Assembly (NCBI GenBank): GCA_017307505.1
Contig: JAFKEE010000016.1
Coordinates: 558,001 to 622,000 of the forward strand
Length of the DNA stretch: 64,000 bases
DNA from: Acidobacteriota bacterium
GTDB taxonomy: Bacteria; Acidobacteriota; Terriglobia; Bryobacterales; Bryobacteraceae
Reading direction: 5' to 3'
In this document: piece by piece, positions 54,760 through 63,579 of the stretch
Position numbering within the stretch: position 1 is the first letter of the stretch
How the letters are laid out: each line of letters starts with the position of its first letter
Made by a program: the position numbers and the translations under genes
The notes under the pieces: generated by a model
What the model was told of the DNA's origin: nothing
The model's database searches: none
What the model saw: the letters and a program-made list of their open reading frames with translations, nothing else

Positions 54760-56112
54760 CTACTCTCGGGCGGGCCGGTATGGGCCCTCAAAAAGGATGT
54801 CGCGGTTCACTCGAACATTGAATCGGTACCCGATTGGGACTTTGATCGTCGGCTGGATGTTCAAATTCCGTCGCGTGACGTCCGCCCCAAGTTGGGAGAG
54901 TTCGCGGCCAACCGCACTCCCGGTGACCTCCGTGGCCGAAGGGTAGCCGAGAAGTCCGCCTCGCCGGCTTTGGGAAAGCTGGAAGGAAGCGCTGAAAAGA
55001 CTGGTAAGCAAACCGAATCCCAGGAGCCGTTTGTAGTGGTTGTCTACGTCGTAGCGCAGACCCGAGTAGCCCTTCGCATCTTGCCCAGACATTCCTTCCA
55101 GGTTGATCGAGGAGGCATCAGGGTAGATGATTCGACTCCATGCAACCTGCAAACCGTTTTGACCATATGAAACGCGAGAATCGTAAGAGCCAACCAAGCG
55201 CGAGCCTTGCGGAATCAGCAGGTGGCGGCCGGTCGCCGTATCATAGACGCTCTCTCGAACGAGAGCCTTGATCTCTCCGGGAAGGTCCGAGTTCAGCGCC
55301 TGTTCCAGGATGGCGGGGATGTCCCATCCCGCTTTTAGTTCATAGCGGCTGACCCGAGCCGTTCGAGTCGATTCCAGATAATTGCTCTTCTCCGCCTTGC
55401 GAGCCACAGCCAGAAACGCTTCCTTGCGATCTTGCATATTCTGGGAATCGTATCCTTCGGCCGAGGCATCGCCAGAACCGATCGAGAGCTTAGGCAGAGC
55501 GGCTGAGGCTCTCATCTGGCCTGACGGTCCTTGCATCGCCTGCAAGAGATTAGTCATTTGCGCCATATCGCCCCCCGGCGTAGGCAACCCGCTACGCGCC
55601 GAGCCGCTTTGTCCCGCTCCATTGAATCCATCACGGCTAGTCGTTGGCGAGTTGATCGCTTCCTGTTCGCGCTCATAGGCGGTCATCAGCCGCTTCTCTT
55701 CAAGAGTCGGCTCCCGGTACTGGGAGCCATTTGAAGGGGCTGGGCTGGCAACAGGTGGATAGTAGGCCTGGGACGGAGCGACGATCTTCGCTGAAGTCAG
55801 TTGTTCCGGCTCAACTGCGAGTCTCTCATTCGCGGGAGACGGCGCGGACAAAGTCGGACGATTGGGCACTTGCGCGGCCACGATCTTGCCGGCGTCGGTT
55901 GCGGCAGTAATTCCGCGCGATTCATCCGGCTGGAAACCGACCTGGAACTGCTTTTGTCCCCTGGCGTAGATCCCATACCCGATGAGGGCAACCACGACGA
56001 AGACAACTAGGAGCGCCACGATTCCTGCGCGCTTGCTCAGCCGGACAGGAGAAGGCGGCTCAGGATTGAGGTCAAGCCCGGACGGGGAATCGATGTCTTT
56101 GACTGGATTCAT
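54760..56112 (-). CDS. trbI: Conjugal transfer protein TrbI (VirB10-like)
   Basis: 450 residues. A cytoplasmic start and one transmembrane helix (about 29-48, AGIVALLVVFVVVALIGYGIY), a long Pro/Ser/Gln-rich periplasmic region, and the C-terminal TrbI domain (about 255-420, RYELKAGWDIPAILEQALNS; LLIPQGSRLVGSYDSRV; WSRIIYPDASSINLEGM). It spans the envelope and connects the inner-membrane complex with the core pore. Start overlaps trbG by 4 bp (ATGA). Last of the visible trb genes. Confidence 0.93.
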   Translation of the reverse strand: MNPVKDIDSPSGLDLNPEPPSPVRLSKRAGIVALLVVFVVVALIGYGIYARGQKQFQVGFQPDESRGITAATDAGKIVAAQVPNRPTLSAPSPANERLAVEPEQLTSAKIVAPSQAYYPPVASPAPSNGSQYREPTLEEKRLMTAYEREQEAINSPTTSRDGFNGAGQSGSARSGLPTPGGDMAQMTNLLQAMQGPSGQMRASAALPKLSIGSGDASAEGYDSQNMQDRKEAFLAVARKAEKSNYLESTRTARVSRYELKAGWDIPAILEQALNSDLPGEIKALVRESVYDTATGRHLLIPQGSRLVGSYDSRVSYGQNGLQVAWSRIIYPDASSINLEGMSGQDAKGYSGLRYDVDNHYKRLLGFGLLTSLFSASFQLSQSRRGGLLGYPSATEVTGSAVGRELSQLGADVTRRNLNIQPTIKVPIGYRFNVRVNRDILFEGPYRPARE

Positions 56113-57218
56113 CGAGTTTCTCCCTGCTTGCCGGCAGTTGGGGCATAGGGATCTCCCTTCAATTTCAGCTTTCCGCGATAGGTTCCACGGATGATTTCCG
56201 CACGCTGTGCCTTCTTGCCGACACCGAGGATCAACGCGCCGCGCTCGAAGAGACGATCCACGATGTACATGTCCCCTCTCACGCGATAGTTCACCATCTC
56301 CGGACCATCCGGGCCGATCACCACCAAGACGGGAGCTTCGCGATGCGCTACGTCGGGAGTCATTTGGATGAATGTCTTTGTGCCGTCATCCACGACGCGT
56401 ACGGGCCGGATGTGGGAGTCTACACTCTCGATCCGGTAGTCGAAGTACAGGTTTTCAATTGATTCGACGGGCGAAAGTTGCGCGGCATCGCGCTCCGCCT
56501 TCCTTCGCTGTTCTTCTCGCGCCAGATGGACCTGCCACCTTCGAGCCTCGTCTTCTGGATATGCAAACGCCACTCGCGCCAAGTACTCCTCAGGCTTCGA
56601 GATCAGGCGGAGATAGTAGGCGCGCCGATCCGTTGTCAGCAGGAGGTTCGTATCAAGTCCCGCCTGCTTCGGCTTCAATACGATCATTGGCGTGATTGCC
56701 TCGGCTTGCCCGGCACCGGCGGGGGCGATGATCCACCGCACCGCGTCACCGATGTGCGGCTCGCCCACCAACTTTTCGCCGGGCTCGAGTTCAACGACGC
56801 AAACTCGCAGCGGCGCGCAAACGACCGTCGGCAATCCTGCCCCGTAGGTGTACAGCACCCGGCCATCTTTACCCGGCGCGGGCGTGTGCTTTTCGCTCAT
56901 CCACGCCTGGCCCACCGCAAGAGCTTCTTGCGCGGCCTTGGGCAGCGCAATATCTTTCGACGGATTGAAGTCCTTTGGCAGATCGGCAGTTGGAGGTTGG
57001 CCGCTAACGGTCGATAGGGACCGAGGGGGCAGAGGAGTAGGCGACGAATTACCGTCCAGAGTTTGGATGAGTTTGTCGAAAGGGTACTTATCAGGTGAGG
57101 GCACGCCTTCCGCAGGGAGTTGCTTTGCCGGCGGCGGCGTTCGTTTGACCTCTACCGGGTTCGGCTGTCCCAGCAATGTCCCGGCGAAGACCGCCGCGCT
57201 AATCAGAATTGTCTTCAT
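56109..57218 (-). CDS. trbG: Conjugal transfer protein TrbG (VirB9-like)
   Basis: 369 residues, signal peptide (ILISAAVFAGTLLG), a Pro-rich linker (about 20-100), then the VirB9/TrbG domain: VLYTYGAGLPTVVCAPLRVCVVELEPGE begins about 125; WIIAPAGAG; a C-terminal beta domain with YFDYRIES and KTFIQMTPDV. The two cysteines in PTVVCAPLRVC are notable. Forms the outer-membrane core of the type IV channel with TrbI. Its stop overlaps trbI; 25 bp separates it from trbF. Confidence 0.92.
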   Translation of the reverse strand: MKTILISAAVFAGTLLGQPNPVEVKRTPPPAKQLPAEGVPSPDKYPFDKLIQTLDGNSSPTPLPPRSLSTVSGQPPTADLPKDFNPSKDIALPKAAQEALAVGQAWMSEKHTPAPGKDGRVLYTYGAGLPTVVCAPLRVCVVELEPGEKLVGEPHIGDAVRWIIAPAGAGQAEAITPMIVLKPKQAGLDTNLLLTTDRRAYYLRLISKPEEYLARVAFAYPEDEARRWQVHLAREEQRRKAERDAAQLSPVESIENLYFDYRIESVDSHIRPVRVVDDGTKTFIQMTPDVAHREAPVLVVIGPDGPEMVNYRVRGDMYIVDRLFERGALILGVGKKAQRAEIIRGTYRGKLKLKGDPYAPTAGKQGETR

Positions 57219-57243
57219 GAGTCCTCCGTTGCTCGTTCTGCTG

Positions 57244-57921
57244 CTACAACACGCGTGACCAACTGACGTTCGTCACGTAGATCCCGAGGGGATTGAGACG
57301 GATCAGGCGCTCGTCAGCCGGTGGATTGACGGCGATTGTGAAAGATCCCTTCCAGCGCTCCTCAACTTCCACCTGGCCGGAAAGGCCGCGCACCGTTTCG
57401 GACCATTCGACTTGGTAGGTCTTTTCACTCGTCGCGAAGGCTGCTTTCACTTCGACATCGACGGTCCGGGTCTGAGCGCGCTCATGAGGCGGCGCCAGCC
57501 GATAGAAGTCGCCTACTTCGACCTGTGCCGGGCTTCCGCTAGCGATCATCGTGTAGACGCGATCAATCGCCTTGCGCTGAGCTACCCCGTCAATGGTCAC
57601 CGTTCTGAGGTCGCTCACCCAATGGAAGAGCGCCGCCCGCTTCAGCTTGTCATCCGCGGCGGTGGTTTGATCGGCTGGACCAGAGGCCACCATTCGCCCA
57701 AGGTTGTCGATGGCCACCACGTAGGGAACAACCTTGGTCTTCATTGCTAGCGCTATCAGACCGCCTGTTTCCAGCAATGCGATCATTAGCGCAACAAAGG
57801 CCGCGCGACGCCAATTATTGGCTCGCGAGATCAAGCTTCCGTATCGTTCATCCCACTCTTTACGGGCGTCCAGGTACGGGCTGGCCTTGGGGGGCGTGTG
57901 AGTTTCGCGGGCGTGTGGCAT
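57244..57921 (-). CDS. trbF: Conjugal transfer protein TrbF (VirB8-like)
   Basis: 225 residues with a short cytoplasmic N-terminus (PYLDARKEWDERYG, the TrbF start motif), one transmembrane helix (about 40-62, AAFVALMIALLETGGLIALAM), and a periplasmic NTF2-like VirB8 domain (VPYVVAIDNLGRM ... VEVEERWKGSFTIAV). It probably nucleates the inner-membrane complex. It begins 2 bp after the trbL stop. Confidence 0.92.
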   Translation of the reverse strand: MPHARETHTPPKASPYLDARKEWDERYGSLISRANNWRRAAFVALMIALLETGGLIALAMKTKVVPYVVAIDNLGRMVASGPADQTTAADDKLKRAALFHWVSDLRTVTIDGVAQRKAIDRVYTMIASGSPAQVEVGDFYRLAPPHERAQTRTVDVEVKAAFATSEKTYQVEWSETVRGLSGQVEVEERWKGSFTIAVNPPADERLIRLNPLGIYVTNVSWSRVL

Positions 57922-57923
57922 GG

Positions 57924-59366
57924 CTATTCGGAATCTCCTGACGTGTTCAACGGTGGCGGCGCGACATGTGGTGCGTGGTCAGATGGGACGGCTCCCTGAG
58001 TTGCCCGGACAAAGGCAGTGCTGGTGGCAAAGCCTCTAGCGACTCGCTTGCCGCGATCGGCAACTTGGGCCGACCGGCTCGGTGAATTCGAGGGAGCGGG
58101 TGGGGGATCTGGGGCTTTCTCCGGCGGTGGAGGTGCAGAACTGCCCTGCTGCGCACTCGCTTGGCTACTCTTCGTTTTTTCTCCACCGCCGTTTGATCCG
58201 TTCTTCGTCGGTGGGGCGACCTGTCCGCCTCCGTTCCCAGCGGAAGGCGTTCCGCTGTTTCCGCCTGCCGATGGCTTCGGAGTCGAACCACCAGAGCCAG
58301 CACTGCCTGCTCCGCTAGCGCCGCCGCTGCCTCCTCCCGCCGAGGCAGCTCCGGCTCCCATTCCGGCTGCCTGCCCGGCCGACATCGCTCCTTTTGCCGC
58401 AAACATCTTTGCTCCCAGCGCTACGCCACCGGCCACGGCAGTACCTGCCAACAATGCGCCCTGTGCGAGTGCTCCCGCTGTGCCGACCGCGTCGCCGCCA
58501 GTAAACGCCGGCGCTCCTCCCAGAATTCCGGCGGTGAATTTTGGTGCGTTCCAGCAGATCATCAGCAATAAGACTGATGAGGCCGCGATATCGAGCGCAT
58601 CCACCGCGGGTTCGGGACCGGACGGCACAGCCGTCGCTGCCGCCACCCATCCATCCGTGAGCGTCAATCCAGCACCCATCAGCAGATAGAGCACCATGAT
58701 CTTCACACCGGTTGAAACCGCGAGTGAGATGTATCTTTCCACGTAGGGCGCAGTCCAACGCGACCCACCGAAGCCTAGAAAGATGAACCCTGCTCCAACG
58801 ACCAAATAGCTTTCGACGAGCGTCACAACGAGTTGAACGGTCAGGCCGAGGAAGGCCAGAAAGGCCAGGAGTGCGGCGAACACGAGTGCCAGCGCCGTAC
58901 CGAAGTTCCCCATCCAACCTGAATCCGCCGCTCCACTCAGGAGGTTGCCAGTAATGTTGAGCCCGCGTACCAAGACGTCCGTGGGTGCTAACGATGGCAG
59001 ACCCGAAGCATTTTGCCCGATGATCTGAAAGCTGTTAATGATTCTCGGAATCCAATCCGCACCAAAGCTCAACAAAGCGAAGAATGCGCCGATGAACATC
59101 ATCTTGCGGATCAACGCTGCTGTCCACCCTTGAAGATCGGTCTTCTCCAAAACGAGGATGGCGGCAGTCCATGCGAATTCGATCAGAGCCAGAATGCCGA
59201 ACAGTCGGTTCGCGTAGCCCGCCGCCGTACTCAGCCAGGACATCCGCACCGAGCGATACTGATCGAGCATCGCACTCGGTGACGTTTGCGCGAACGCGAC
59301 GTCCCCGGCGAGACACACGACAAGGCACAACAGAGCTGACACTCGGATGAGATTGCGGATTGTCAT
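57924..59366 (-). CDS. trbL: Conjugal transfer protein TrbL (VirB6-like)
   Basis: 480 residues, an N-terminal signal/TM (ALLCLVVCLAGDVAFA), then several transmembrane helices between about 50 and 290 (for example FIGAFFALLSFGADWIP; ALALVFAALLAFLAFLGL). The last 180 residues are Gly/Ser/Ala/Pro-rich low-complexity sequence, as in many TrbL proteins, with a basic end. It forms the polytopic channel part of the inner-membrane complex. Confidence 0.9.
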   Translation of the reverse strand: MTIRNLIRVSALLCLVVCLAGDVAFAQTSPSAMLDQYRSVRMSWLSTAAGYANRLFGILALIEFAWTAAILVLEKTDLQGWTAALIRKMMFIGAFFALLSFGADWIPRIINSFQIIGQNASGLPSLAPTDVLVRGLNITGNLLSGAADSGWMGNFGTALALVFAALLAFLAFLGLTVQLVVTLVESYLVVGAGFIFLGFGGSRWTAPYVERYISLAVSTGVKIMVLYLLMGAGLTLTDGWVAAATAVPSGPEPAVDALDIAASSVLLLMICWNAPKFTAGILGGAPAFTGGDAVGTAGALAQGALLAGTAVAGGVALGAKMFAAKGAMSAGQAAGMGAGAASAGGGSGGASGAGSAGSGGSTPKPSAGGNSGTPSAGNGGGQVAPPTKNGSNGGGEKTKSSQASAQQGSSAPPPPEKAPDPPPAPSNSPSRSAQVADRGKRVARGFATSTAFVRATQGAVPSDHAPHVAPPPLNTSGDSE

Positions 59367-59409
59367 CGCTGCTCCTCTCGCAGCGCGACAACCGCATCAG
59401 GTCACCGCG

Positions 59410-59730
59410 CTACTTCCCTGCTTCAAACCCTCGTCCGTCGCCCTTCCGTTCCTGGAAGCGGAAGGCGCTCGCCACGCTTGCCGCCGTACAGACCTTGCCT
59501 TCCGTGGAATCAGCCCAGGCCGCGGGCGCTTTCTCCCGCACCGGCTGGCAAAGCTGTTTCACTTCAACCGCAAGATCTTTGTGTTGCCGGAACCATGTCT
59601 CCACGGCTTGTGGCGACGCGCTCCGCAAGTCGCCCGCCCCAGCCGCTTCTACCTTTGCCACGATGGCGCTCGATGGTTCTTTCGTGCAGCCACCCAAAAT
59701 AAGAACAGTTAGAAGAGTCCATATCCGCAT
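59410..59730 (-). CDS. trbK: Small lipoprotein in the TrbK position
   Basis: 106 residues from ATG 59730 with a lipobox (VLILGGC), so a lipoprotein like TrbK/VirB7. The body has QLCQPVREKAP and KVCTAASVA, which may form a disulfide. TrbK of plasmid RP4 mediates entry exclusion; here the assignment is by position between trbJ and trbL. The last 14 residues (FRFQERKGDGRGFE) resemble the end of the TrbJ protein next door (FRFNRRTGDGRGFQ). The ATG follows the trbJ stop by 7 bp. Confidence 0.75.
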   Translation of the reverse strand: MRIWTLLTVLILGGCTKEPSSAIVAKVEAAGAGDLRSASPQAVETWFRQHKDLAVEVKQLCQPVREKAPAAWADSTEGKVCTAASVASAFRFQERKGDGRGFEAGK

Positions 59731-59737
59731 TCCTCCA

Positions 59738-60469
59738 TCATTGGACAGCTTGGAATCCCCGTCCATCCCCTGTTCGCCGGTTGAAACGGAAGAAGCGCTC
59801 AGTAGAGGCCTCGCTCGACGCTTCACGCTGGATTTGGGCAGCCTGAAATGCTTGCTTGCTCTGCAAGTCGGCCAAGATCAATTGGCGTAATTTCATGAGC
59901 TGCTGGACTTGTTGCTCAGCGATCTGATTGGCGATTTGAATGGCTTTCATTCGGCCGTCAGATGAATTCGCCATGCCACGAAGTTGTTTAAGCACCGCTT
60001 CCTCGCTCTGCATCTGCTGGCTTTGCAAGCCAGCCGCACGAAGCGTTCCCAGCGTCGTATCCAAGCTTGTTTGGGACCAGTTCTTGTAGTCGGTGAACCA
60101 GGCGCGAGCGTTGTAGCCCCAGCCCCGGAACCGGCTGCGAAATTCCCCGTCGAGGTTGGCCATCGAGTACGCCAGTGAACGTCCGCTCTGGACGATCCCG
60201 GCTAGCTGGCCAATGTCGGCCATGATCGGTCCGAAGACCTGAAAGGGCAGTTCCGCTGTGTTCTTGGCCATGTCAAGAACCATAAGGATCTTCTGCCGCA
60301 GTTCTTCCCCTTGGCGGATGTAGGTAGTAATCAACTGTAAATTGTTGGCTAACTGCGTCCATTCGGTCGCGAACCCACCTACGATTCCAGCCCGCGCTGG
60401 GTGCGCTCCAGGCAGGATGACCGCTGCCGCCGTCAGCATGGCTGCCCGGCGGGAAAGTTTCCGGTTCAT
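59738..60469 (-). CDS. trbJ: Conjugal transfer protein TrbJ (VirB5-like)
   Basis: 243 residues with a Tat- or Sec-type leader (NRKLSRRAAMLTAAAVILPGAHPARA), followed by long helices typical of TrbJ (EWTQLANNLQLITTYIRQGEEL begins about 35; a coiled-coil 150-220 with QIAEQQVQQLMKLRQLI). Minor pilus component. ATG overlaps the trbE stop (ATGA). The C-terminal tail FRFNRRTGDGRGFQ is shared with the TrbK-position lipoprotein. Confidence 0.9.
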   Translation of the reverse strand: MNRKLSRRAAMLTAAAVILPGAHPARAGIVGGFATEWTQLANNLQLITTYIRQGEELRQKILMVLDMAKNTAELPFQVFGPIMADIGQLAGIVQSGRSLAYSMANLDGEFRSRFRGWGYNARAWFTDYKNWSQTSLDTTLGTLRAAGLQSQQMQSEEAVLKQLRGMANSSDGRMKAIQIANQIAEQQVQQLMKLRQLILADLQSKQAFQAAQIQREASSEASTERFFRFNRRTGDGRGFQAVQ

Positions 60470-62898
60470 ACTAATACCCTCCTTTTCGTTCCGGTTTGTG
60501 ACTCAAGATATTCAGCCCAATCGGACAGGCCCCGCGTCCGGAGCCACTCCGCCGCCCAGTCTTCCCCGAATTGATCCATGGACTGCTCTGCAAACTGCCG
60601 TTCTTCCCTGCTGCTGATGCCTACGAAGGAAAGTCCAACTCCGCCTAGGCCGAGTGAGATGAGACGCCGGCCCGCAGGCGAGACGACGTAATAGTGCCGT
60701 TTCGGAATCGACTTTTGGATGATGTCTACCTCGCGATCGTTCATCCCGATGGACTCATAGAAATCGCGCGATGCCGGATTCGCGGCTTCCGCGTTCGGCA
60801 AGAGCACTTTTGTGGGGCAGGATTCGAGCACCACATCGCGGATCGGCGAGTTGAAGATGTCCGAGAGGTTCTGAGTCGAAAGCAAGACGACACCGTTGAA
60901 CTTGCGAAGCGTCTTCAACCATTCCCGTACCCGTTCCCGGAAGAGCGGATGGCGAAGGTATACCCAGGCTTCATCGAGCGGCACAAGAGTAGGCGAGCCG
61001 TCCAGCCGCTTTTCGATTCGCCGAAACAGGTAGAGCAACACTGCGACGACGGCCTTTTCACCCAGGTTCATCAGGTGCTCGGTTTCGAAGGTAAGGAACC
61101 GCCCGTCGCCGAGCATGTCTTCCTCTGCGTCGAGTAAGTGCCCCATCGCTCCGCCGAGGGTGTAGTAGTGCAGGGCCTCACGAATATCAGTGTCTTGGAC
61201 ATTTGCGCAAAGCTCCGTCAACGTTCGCGTCGGAGAGTTCTGCAGAAGCACCACCGCCTCAGTCAAAGCATTGCGCTCGCGAGGGCCTATCTTGAAATCC
61301 TGAAGAGTGCAGAGGCTTTCCAGCCAATCTACGGCCCACGCCACATCGGATGCCGTGTCGATCTCTTTTAGCGGGCAAAATGCCCAGTGCGTCTTTTCTC
61401 CTCCGATATCGTAGAATTCGCCTCCCGCCGCCTTAGTCAGCACCAGTAACGAATAACCCTTGTCGAAGGCGAAGACTTGGGCGCGCGGATAGCGAAACCA
61501 CTGGGCGGTAGTTAGACCGAGGAAAGTGGACTTGCCGGCTCCCGGCGGCCCGATCATGAGAGTGTGACCCAAGTCGCCAACATGCAAGTTGAATCGGAAG
61601 GGGGTCGCACCACTGGTCGCGGCATAAAGCAGCGATGGCGAATCGACTGGCATCAGCGCCGATGGGTTCTTTTTCTCGCCCGCCCAGACGGCCGTGATCG
61701 GCATCATGTCGGCCAGATTCAGCGTATGCAGAATCACCCGCCGAACGTTCCGATAGCCATCGCCTGGCAGGCTTCCGCGCCACGCTTCAATGGAATTGAC
61801 ACTTTCCACTCGGCAGGAGAAGCCTAAGTTCTGAACGGTTTTCACCACCAACGCCGCAGCCTCATCGACCGACTCTTCGCTCTCGTGAAAGCAGAGGATG
61901 ACCGTGTTGTAAACGCAGAACTGGACATCGCCACTACTTGCCACGCCCATAGCTTCCTCGGCATCAACCGCCATTTCCTGCGCGAAGAGATTCACCGGGC
62001 CGGTCTCGGTACGCAGCAACTGGTCCTTCCAGCCGCGGATCTTCGCTCTCCATTTGCGCCGTGTTTTGTCGAGCAAGCCGCGGGCCTCCTCTGGCTCAAG
62101 CAGAATCGCTCTGGTGTGCCAGCGATATTCGATCGCCAACGTATCCAAGGCACCTAGAATGCCGGGAAAGCTCAGTTGTGGAAACCCATCAATGGCGATT
62201 ACGCGGAAGTGCTTACGCCCAATCCGCGGATTCATGCCGCCTACGAAATCGCGCGATGCCACAACGTCATTGAGATAGCTGGGAATCTGTGGCAGAAGGA
62301 GCGGATGGTCCGCCGCTGAGACGCACCGATGAACGTAGCGCAGCAACTCATCGCCTTCGGCCCCGCCGGCTAATCGTCTAGCTTGGAACAGTGACGAAAA
62401 GAGATCCTCGAAGGCGTCAACCCGGCCTTTGAAGTAGTCGAGTGCCCGTGACGCACTCGACTTCCACTCCCTTCTTCCTTCAAACATCCAGCCCTTGACA
62501 CGTTCCTCGTTCTCCTCCGGAGGCAAATAGGTGAGCGCGACATAATAGTCACTCTCGTAATGAGATCCCTCCGAAGTGAACTGTTGCCGCCGTTCGTCAT
62601 CGATCAATTTGGTGACGGCATCGGGAAAGGCACCGCTCGCGGGATAGTCTGGCGCCATTGAGCGAATGGCGTCGCATTGGATCATCCAACCGCTACCCAG
62701 CCGCAGCACTGAATTCAAGCGGGCACTCAATGCTCCCATCTCACCGTGAGTCGCCGACGCCATATCCGGGCCGCGGAACGCCCAGGCGGCAAGCATGGCT
62801 CCATCCTGGAGCAGGAGGACTCCGTCATCGACCATCGAGTCGTACAGAAGGAGATCAGCGAGGCCTTGAATGCGCCGGCGATTTTCAGCCAGTTTCAT
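60466..62898 (-). CDS. trbE: Conjugal transfer ATPase TrbE (VirB4-like)
   Basis: 810 residues. An N-terminal CagE/VirB4 domain is followed by the ATPase core: Walker A GPPGAGKST (about 449-457), FAFDKGYSLL, Walker B VPLDEAWVYL (about 637), LSTQNLSDI and a C-terminal arm with RRLISLGLGG. It powers pilus assembly and substrate transfer in the cytoplasm. Normal length for the family; ends in a 4-bp overlap with trbJ. Confidence 0.95.
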   Translation of the reverse strand: MKLAENRRRIQGLADLLLYDSMVDDGVLLLQDGAMLAAWAFRGPDMASATHGEMGALSARLNSVLRLGSGWMIQCDAIRSMAPDYPASGAFPDAVTKLIDDERRQQFTSEGSHYESDYYVALTYLPPEENEERVKGWMFEGRREWKSSASRALDYFKGRVDAFEDLFSSLFQARRLAGGAEGDELLRYVHRCVSAADHPLLLPQIPSYLNDVVASRDFVGGMNPRIGRKHFRVIAIDGFPQLSFPGILGALDTLAIEYRWHTRAILLEPEEARGLLDKTRRKWRAKIRGWKDQLLRTETGPVNLFAQEMAVDAEEAMGVASSGDVQFCVYNTVILCFHESEESVDEAAALVVKTVQNLGFSCRVESVNSIEAWRGSLPGDGYRNVRRVILHTLNLADMMPITAVWAGEKKNPSALMPVDSPSLLYAATSGATPFRFNLHVGDLGHTLMIGPPGAGKSTFLGLTTAQWFRYPRAQVFAFDKGYSLLVLTKAAGGEFYDIGGEKTHWAFCPLKEIDTASDVAWAVDWLESLCTLQDFKIGPRERNALTEAVVLLQNSPTRTLTELCANVQDTDIREALHYYTLGGAMGHLLDAEEDMLGDGRFLTFETEHLMNLGEKAVVAVLLYLFRRIEKRLDGSPTLVPLDEAWVYLRHPLFRERVREWLKTLRKFNGVVLLSTQNLSDIFNSPIRDVVLESCPTKVLLPNAEAANPASRDFYESIGMNDREVDIIQKSIPKRHYYVVSPAGRRLISLGLGGVGLSFVGISSREERQFAEQSMDQFGEDWAAEWLRTRGLSDWAEYLESQTGTKRRVLV

Positions 62899-62901
62899 GC
62901 C

Positions 62902-63213
62902 TTACCTCCACCGCCGGGGAATTGAAGCGGTTTCGCGACCCAGTGAGCCTTTGGCCGGATAGAAAGGCCGGTATTGGATATGCCGCAGGTAGACTTGGCG
63001 CATCATCGGGTCGGAGAGTCCCATCCGCGAGAGCACCGCGACCGCCAATACCCACAGGGAGATCCCCGCTATGACGCCCCACCAAGTGACAAGTGCAAAG
63101 ATCAGCATCGCTGACAGCAAGGCTGCGAATAGCACCAGTTCACGGTCGCCGCCCAGCAGCAAGTGAGGCCGGTTAGCAGACTGATGAATGACGATCTCGC
63201 GTGGCTTGTCCAT
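62902..63213 (-). CDS. trbD: Conjugal transfer protein TrbD (VirB3-like)
   Basis: 103 residues from ATG 63213. Short start (DKPREIVIHQSANRPHLLLGGDREL, residues 2-26), two transmembrane helices (LVLFAALLSAMLIFALV; VIAGISLWVLAVAVL) and a basic tail (QYRPFYPAKGSLGRE). Inner-membrane partner of TrbE, often fused to it in other systems; here 3 bp apart. A longer frame from 63312 overlaps trbC and is unlikely. Confidence 0.9.
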   Translation of the reverse strand: MDKPREIVIHQSANRPHLLLGGDRELVLFAALLSAMLIFALVTWWGVIAGISLWVLAVAVLSRMGLSDPMMRQVYLRHIQYRPFYPAKGSLGRETASIPRRWR

Positions 63214-63221
63214 GTATCGCC

Positions 63222-63554
63222 CTAGAGAACGACCGCCCCGCCCACGCCAAACAGTGTCGTCATGAAGCCAGCACCCAACACCAGGAATGCAATCGCCAGT
63301 ACGGCTACACAAGACCGGCGTGCGAACTCACTCAATTCGCCGCCAAATACGAGCGTTCCGCCGGCCACCATGAGCGCAATGAGGGAAATGGAAAGCGCTA
63401 CTGGGCCAGTCATCGACTGCGCGACGCGGTTGAGCGGCGTCTCCCACGGCAACCCGCCTCCACCCGCGCCACCCGCCAAGACGGTCTGCGCCCCTAACAG
63501 CAGCAAGACCGGCAGCATCCATGTCAGACCAAGAACACGATTCGAAAACTTCAT
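63222..63554 (-). CDS. trbC: Conjugative pilin TrbC (VirB2-like)
   Basis: 110 residues. A long signal peptide (VLGLTWMLPVLLLLGAQTVLA, then GGAGGGG), and two hydrophobic helices (MTGPVALSISLIALMVAGGTLVFGG, about 48-72; SCVAVLAIAFLVLGAGFMTTLFG, about 82-104) separated by a short polar turn. This is the prepilin that is processed and assembled into the conjugative pilus. Lies 25 bp after trbB and 8 bp before trbD. Confidence 0.92.
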   Translation of the reverse strand: MKFSNRVLGLTWMLPVLLLLGAQTVLAGGAGGGGLPWETPLNRVAQSMTGPVALSISLIALMVAGGTLVFGGELSEFARRSCVAVLAIAFLVLGAGFMTTLFGVGGAVVL

Positions 63555-63579
63555 CAGATTCGTCCTTCCTTAATTTGGG

